Positions 59,341 through 64,000 of a stretch of DNA of 64,000 nucleotides are shown here, in pieces. Location of the stretch: positions 30,258,987 through 30,322,986 of the forward strand of contig CP136063.1 of assembly GCA_032622095.1 (NCBI GenBank), in the 5' to 3' direction. Numbering within the stretch: position 1 is the stretch's first letter; every line of letters begins with the position of its first letter. The notes under the pieces are model-generated. The model made no database searches. It was not told the DNA's origin and worked only from the letters and a program-made list of their open reading frames with translations. Both the position numbers and the translations under genes were made by a program. The stretch comes from Siphonodentalium dalli. Lineage: Eukaryota > Mollusca > Scaphopoda > Gadilida > Siphonodentaliidae.

Positions 59341-59790
59341 ATTGACAGTAAGGTCCCAGATAGCACACGTACGTTGGGCCAACGTTGGAATAATTACGTT
59401 GGCCCAACGTCGGCTTTTGTGGTTGGTACGACGATGGCCAGACGTCGACTTGCGTTGGAATAATTACGTTGGCCCAACGTCGGCTTTTGTGGTTGGTACG
59501 ATGGCCCAACGTCGACTTGCGTTGGAATAATTACGTTGGCGCAACGTCGGCTTTTGTGGTTGATACAACGATGGCGCAACGTCGACATGCGTCAGATTTT
59601 GCGCGTTTCAAACATGGCTACGTCGGCCCGACGTTGGACAACCAACGTTGGTGCAACGTTGGTTTTACCACTGGTTTAACGTTGGCCCGCCGTTGAAAAC
59701 GTAACGCACTAGGCGATATGTGAGGTTAGTAGGTGCGTTAAATGTCGACGTTGGACCAAGGATGGCCCAACGTTGTCCATAGTGTGGAGA
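59341..59790. repeat. Palindromic ACGTTGG tandem array, ~70-bp period
   Basis: Three units of about 70 bp at 59385-59590, each with TTGGAATAATTACGTTGGCC, CAACGTCGGCTTTTGTGG and GGCCCAACGTCGACTTGCG. ACGTTGGGCCAACGT and related palindromes recur to 59780. Frames on both strands are by-products of the palindromes. Confidence 0.75.
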
Positions 59791-62700
59791 AATCGGTCGA
59801 TTACGTCGTAGAGTCATTTTAACGTCACCCTTAACTGGTCGCGTGTTTCTTTTTCAAATAACGCTTTGGTTTGTTGATTGAACTTGCATTTGTGCTCTGA
59901 GTGAGCTTCTCGGTTTAATGGATTATTATTTGGATAATGCACCACGGAACACCATCATCAGCTATAGGGACCCGAAGAATTACCGGTAAGTACTTTAGTT
60001 GAGAATATCATGCCGAATAACATGGAATTTCAACGATAAGCGTGCGTCGTCGGATTCATTTCCTCCACAACCAACTTAAAGTTTGAATTTGAAGTTTAAC
60101 CCTTCAATTCTCAGAAACGAAAACAAATAAATTTATGTCAGTTTCGTGTGATGGCATCCGACTGTATAAGGAAGAAAATGTCATTTTAATTACTATCTAA
60201 ATTTCACGATCCATGTGTGATAATGCATGGATTTAGGGACATGGCGGTAGGGGTGTTGCACGGGTGTCTCACATTCCCCACCCTACCACAGGTTTGGTCA
60301 AAATTTTCAACAGTTGGATATTTCATACATGACACAACATTAATTGGAACTTTCGCACGGTCACACCAACATTCAACAATATTATAGGTTGAGATTGTTC
60401 TCGTATATTGATTTTCCAACAATTATTAATTGTTTTTGGAACATCATTTGCACATTGTCCGACTTTTGGTAAACAAAATTGACTGAAATGGCATCAGTTG
60501 GAAATTTTACGACCTTAGGGTGGGGGGGTGTCTCAGGTTGGAAATTTCCAACAATTGGAATTCTTGAGGCCAGTCTAGATGTTAGGAGTTAGCTATTTTC
60601 AGGTTCGGATCTCAAAATGTTCTCAGTGTATTCCGTTCCTCTTCTGGTTGTGGCAACGATACTACTGATCCATTTATAATAATGCTAACATCTAGGCTGT
60701 GGGAGCAGTAACTTTTGGGGAAATAAAACCCCAAAGGGGGTTGCAGTTGAAAATTCCAAAGTGGATGCACATTGCACCCCTCCCCAACGCTGAAATCCAT
60801 CCAACCACGTCCCTAATCATGGATTTCAATGGATAACTAAGTTCAGCCTACGACAGTGGACACCGTTCGACTTTCAGTTGTATACCCTAATAGGCTAAAT
60901 GCTTATAGTTGTTGGGGGTGTACGTGTACTGCCAGAATAGGAATTTACGATTGCAACACCCCCTTTCGTTGAAGAAAATGCTCAAGCTGCAAACCAGAGT
61001 TCAGTCCCCTCGCTACGGTGTCTGTCGCCCTGTTATGTAGGAGATTGATTTATGCATGGAGTTTGCCAAAATTTAATGCTAAGTAACTATATTCGAACAA
61101 CCTCCCCTTAATTCGGTATTTTCCAACCGGTACCTTGAATCCACTTGTCGGTTTGCGCTCCAAAATACACACCTAATAATATTCTCTTGTGGATTTTTCC
61201 CCGTATCGAAATAGGTCGATAAATAAATGTCACAGAAAGATGCATTGAAGTCATAACAAATACAAGATTGAATACGATGTTTGGGTCCCAACAAAAAATC
61301 AGCTATTTACACGGAGCGTTCCGTGTTTGTCTATATATTCCTGATATGTTATAAATAAAGAGCGTTCGTTTCACTTCTGTGCGAAAAATTTAAAACAGCT
61401 GGAAAATGACAATGGAAAGTACTTACTAGAGCATATGACGCCAATGTATCAATATTTTGTCGACTAGGCCATTCTTGTGTGATTACCAGTACATACTTAA
61501 TCGGAGGAGGGGGGGGCTTATATTGAGGTGTGAAAGGGTCTATCTGCTCTTTCGAGTATGATTCCCGGGGAAGTTTTTAGTTTCTGAAACATATACATGT
61601 ACCTATTTATGGTCTCCGAATCAGTGACGTGGCTACATGGTCTTTGTTATGGTGTGTCAACGTTGAATTTCCTCTTGAACCAGACACCAAACTCCTTCGC
61701 GAGTTTCCATTTGCACCCCCCCCCCTTTGCATTGAAACTTTCCAACCGGCATCCAATCTTTTCAACTGTTGGCAATTTCCAAATTGAATTAGACTGGAAC
61801 ATTTCCAAAATGGTGTTCATTTCAGACAACAATTTTTACTAAAGTCTAAAGTTGAAAAAATATGATACCGTAGGTGTAAACAAAAATATTCCTACTGATT
61901 GTTGGAAAATCAAACAATGAAAACACGCACTTAAAGTTACCAAGTAATGATGTGTGAGACATGAAATTTTCAACTCTTTTTTACAATGACTCGCGTCACA
62001 GGGGTTTGAAACTCGCTCCGCTGCCCAGCAATGGGCATACACCCATAGTTGCAAAAAAATAATTTCATTTTACAAACTTTACATTACGTACGTATCATTT
62101 GACATTGTTTACGTCAAAGAAGCACGTCATATTGATACGTTGTGCCAATGTTCAAATGGCTGGAGCTGTTGGAAGGAAGTTATTAAGTTGTCACAATAAT
62201 TATTTCAGTTGTAGTGTAGGCATATATAGTCGTAACGTTGAGTAATTTTAGGATTTATGTATTTGGTTTGGGTCAATTTGTGTATTGATGCCTCGCCCAC
62301 AAACGACCAATGACTACATAATGGACGTTGTCACTGTATTAAATGCCGTGTGTCCCTAAAATATAAATTTGAACACCCCCCCCCCCCAATAATATACATG
62401 ATTAGTTATTATTGGGCGGGTAATGCAACATCTTGGGGATATGTGGGACGTGGCGGCAGGGGGCGGCGACATGCACAACTTTTGGAAATTTTTAATAATT
62501 TTGGCGATACATATGGGCATTTTTATCCAATAATAACATATTACCCATCCCATATTTTGTCTGAGGTATTCATAATAATTAATTACTTGGCTTGAGGCAC
62601 AAAGCTACCAACTAAAATAGTTTGTTGTTCTAACCAGTAGGCCTACATTTAGAGCAGTTTGTCAGAAAGGCGGTCTGCTACCAACATGATGTTGTCGAGT

Positions 62701-64000
62701 CCCCACCCCCGTAGTCCGCACGCTCCTGACAGTAAGGATTTAATATCTGTGACAATGTGGGTTGGAATAAATATGGTAATGTGTGCAAAAATGGATGTGG
62801 CGACAGGTGTTTGAACATTGAGGTGTTACCACCCTCTCCAATTTTTGTCAAACTTTTCAACATTTTGGAATTTTCAATAACTTAAATTAATGTCGTGTCA
62901 GTCATGAAATGCCTAACTGCTGAACATTTTGGTCAAAGTTAATGGGGAGGGACAACCTTACCCGTATGTCTCTGACCTGACAGTAAGATTGCCCACTCTT
63001 GGAGTTTGTGGGTTAGAACAAATAATTAGGGTGATCGCAACATGGATGTGGCGATAGAGGTCGAGGTATTACCCCTCCCCCCAATAATTTCAACATTTTA
63101 AATTTTCAATAACTTTATAAGTTGAACATCTTAGGCAAAATCTGTTTGAGATCATTTCGATAGTTTACATTTCCAAATTTCTAATGAATATCGTGGCAGC
63201 CACGGAATGCCTAACGTTTTGGTCATTATTATGCGGTGAGCTAATTTCAAGATTTGGAATTTTCGATAACATAAGTTGAATTTCAGGCAAAATCTTTCTG
63301 AGATCGTCTGGATAGTTTCGGTTCCCAGCAGATATGTAATAATTAGAGTACATTATATTATTTTCTACAAAGACTATATTATAGCAATTAAATGGTAGTG
63401 TGTTGGATTTCAAACTCAGCATCGAATGGGGAGACCAGATGAAACTTGGTCAAGTTGGGAAAACAGATTGGTTCACGGGTGGTTGCAATTTAACCCCTCA
63501 ACAAATGAAGGCTTTCTGTCAAAGTCCCTGACATATTACCCCCCCCCCCCCGTTCTCAAATCCCGTTCTGCATATCAATTCCGATTTGTCACTAAATGCT
63601 GAGATTTTTTATAAAGCAAGTTTTCAAACCGCTGTTTAATATTCATCTTACTAGTATTATAAAATGGGCATTGAAAAACAAACGCTCTTTGTCGTTAATG
63701 ATACGGCAGACAACACAAAACCTGCTAAAATAATTACTCGATATCTTGCGAATTTACTAATATGTTCGGTTTCATATTTGCTGTGGGAAATTTCCAATGA
63801 GCAGAAACTTACGATGTACTGGCTCTTGTCGGATCTGTGCAATTTTATTAATGAACTGATTGACAATTTTGCTAGTAATTGACACCGACGAGAGTGAGCA
63901 GTACGTATGCTTAGCGAGTTTTGAGAATCCGTGACCAATTGGTTGATTGAGACGATCCTGGGTATTGGGTATATACGATAATTACTTGCTGTTCTCACGA
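59791..64000. other. Unique-looking region without a supported gene
   Basis: Open frames stay under 115 codons and none shows a recognisable domain. Runs of C near 61718, 62376 and 63540 and of G near 61508 are possible assembly weak points. A TTTTCAATAACTT-like motif with AATGCCTAAC and GGCAAAATCT recurs near 62869, 63101 and 63258, suggesting a decayed repeat. The 72-codon frame at 63664-63882 is the least repetitive candidate but has no support. Confidence 0.4.

Noticed and set aside
63657..63998. 113-codon - strand frame at the window edge
   Set aside because: No recognisable domain and an overlapping + frame of similar quality; nothing favours either one.

Overview
This window looks like a stretch of a repeat-rich invertebrate animal genome. 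It is AT-rich, has no bacterial-style operons, carries tandem C2H2 zinc-finger genes without visible introns, and is packed with MITE-like elements and satellites. The dispersed GTCCGTCC-type repeats and the many ACATGT motifs remind me of molluscs or other lophotrochozoans, but this is a guess and not something the sequence proves.

The main content is a tandem cluster of seven paralogous C2H2 zinc-finger (ZNF) loci on the + strand, called here A (1405-7133), B (16660-17409), C (25972-27474), D (34523-36186), E (41481-42820), F (44766-46016) and G (53284-54765). Only C is a complete open frame (500 aa, 17 fingers). The others carry stops or frameshifts. A is a degenerate array of roughly 65 finger units whose lesions were themselves copied during expansion. 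A to F share a leader with a TATAAATA box usually about 95-115 bp before an ATG in strong Kozak context, a common N-terminus (MGDANLNN-like), and (in frame or frameshifted) a common C-terminus ending in a TYISPN-like tail.

The spacers are also duplicated. A+B with their spacers match C+D with theirs, which implies a segmental duplication of about 24.5 kb. Each unit carries a 50-bp tandem repeat 3' of the ZNF gene, an 82-bp hairpin satellite between ~107-bp direct repeats (about 40 monomers in one locus, 2-2.5 in two others, and a collapsed single direct repeat at 38160), and a foldback-like element with 71-bp inverted terminal repeats around a pyrimidine-rich array (12973-14485 and 30182-32337).

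Because the paralogous spacers can be compared, several insertions can be resolved to the base against an empty site inside this window: an ~800-bp hAT-like element in leader A with an 8-bp target duplication; TTAA-flanked MITEs of three families (MITE-1 in many copies, MITE-2, MITE-3); and a 382-bp inverted-repeat element with a 10-bp target duplication (MITE-4).

Between F and G, 271-bp direct repeats (46079-46349, 52831-53103) bracket 6.5 kb that holds a 4.4-kb inverted-repeat-bounded unit (48333-52750). Inside it is the decayed gene of an orphan invertebrate protein family recognised by its DDTD and (G)CDTV motifs, with an inferred PIN/FEN1-like nuclease fold. That pseudogene is itself interrupted by a MITE-2 copy. 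From 54.8 to 64 kb there are MITEs, a ~172-bp repeat, a palindromic ACGTTGG array and otherwise no gene I can support.
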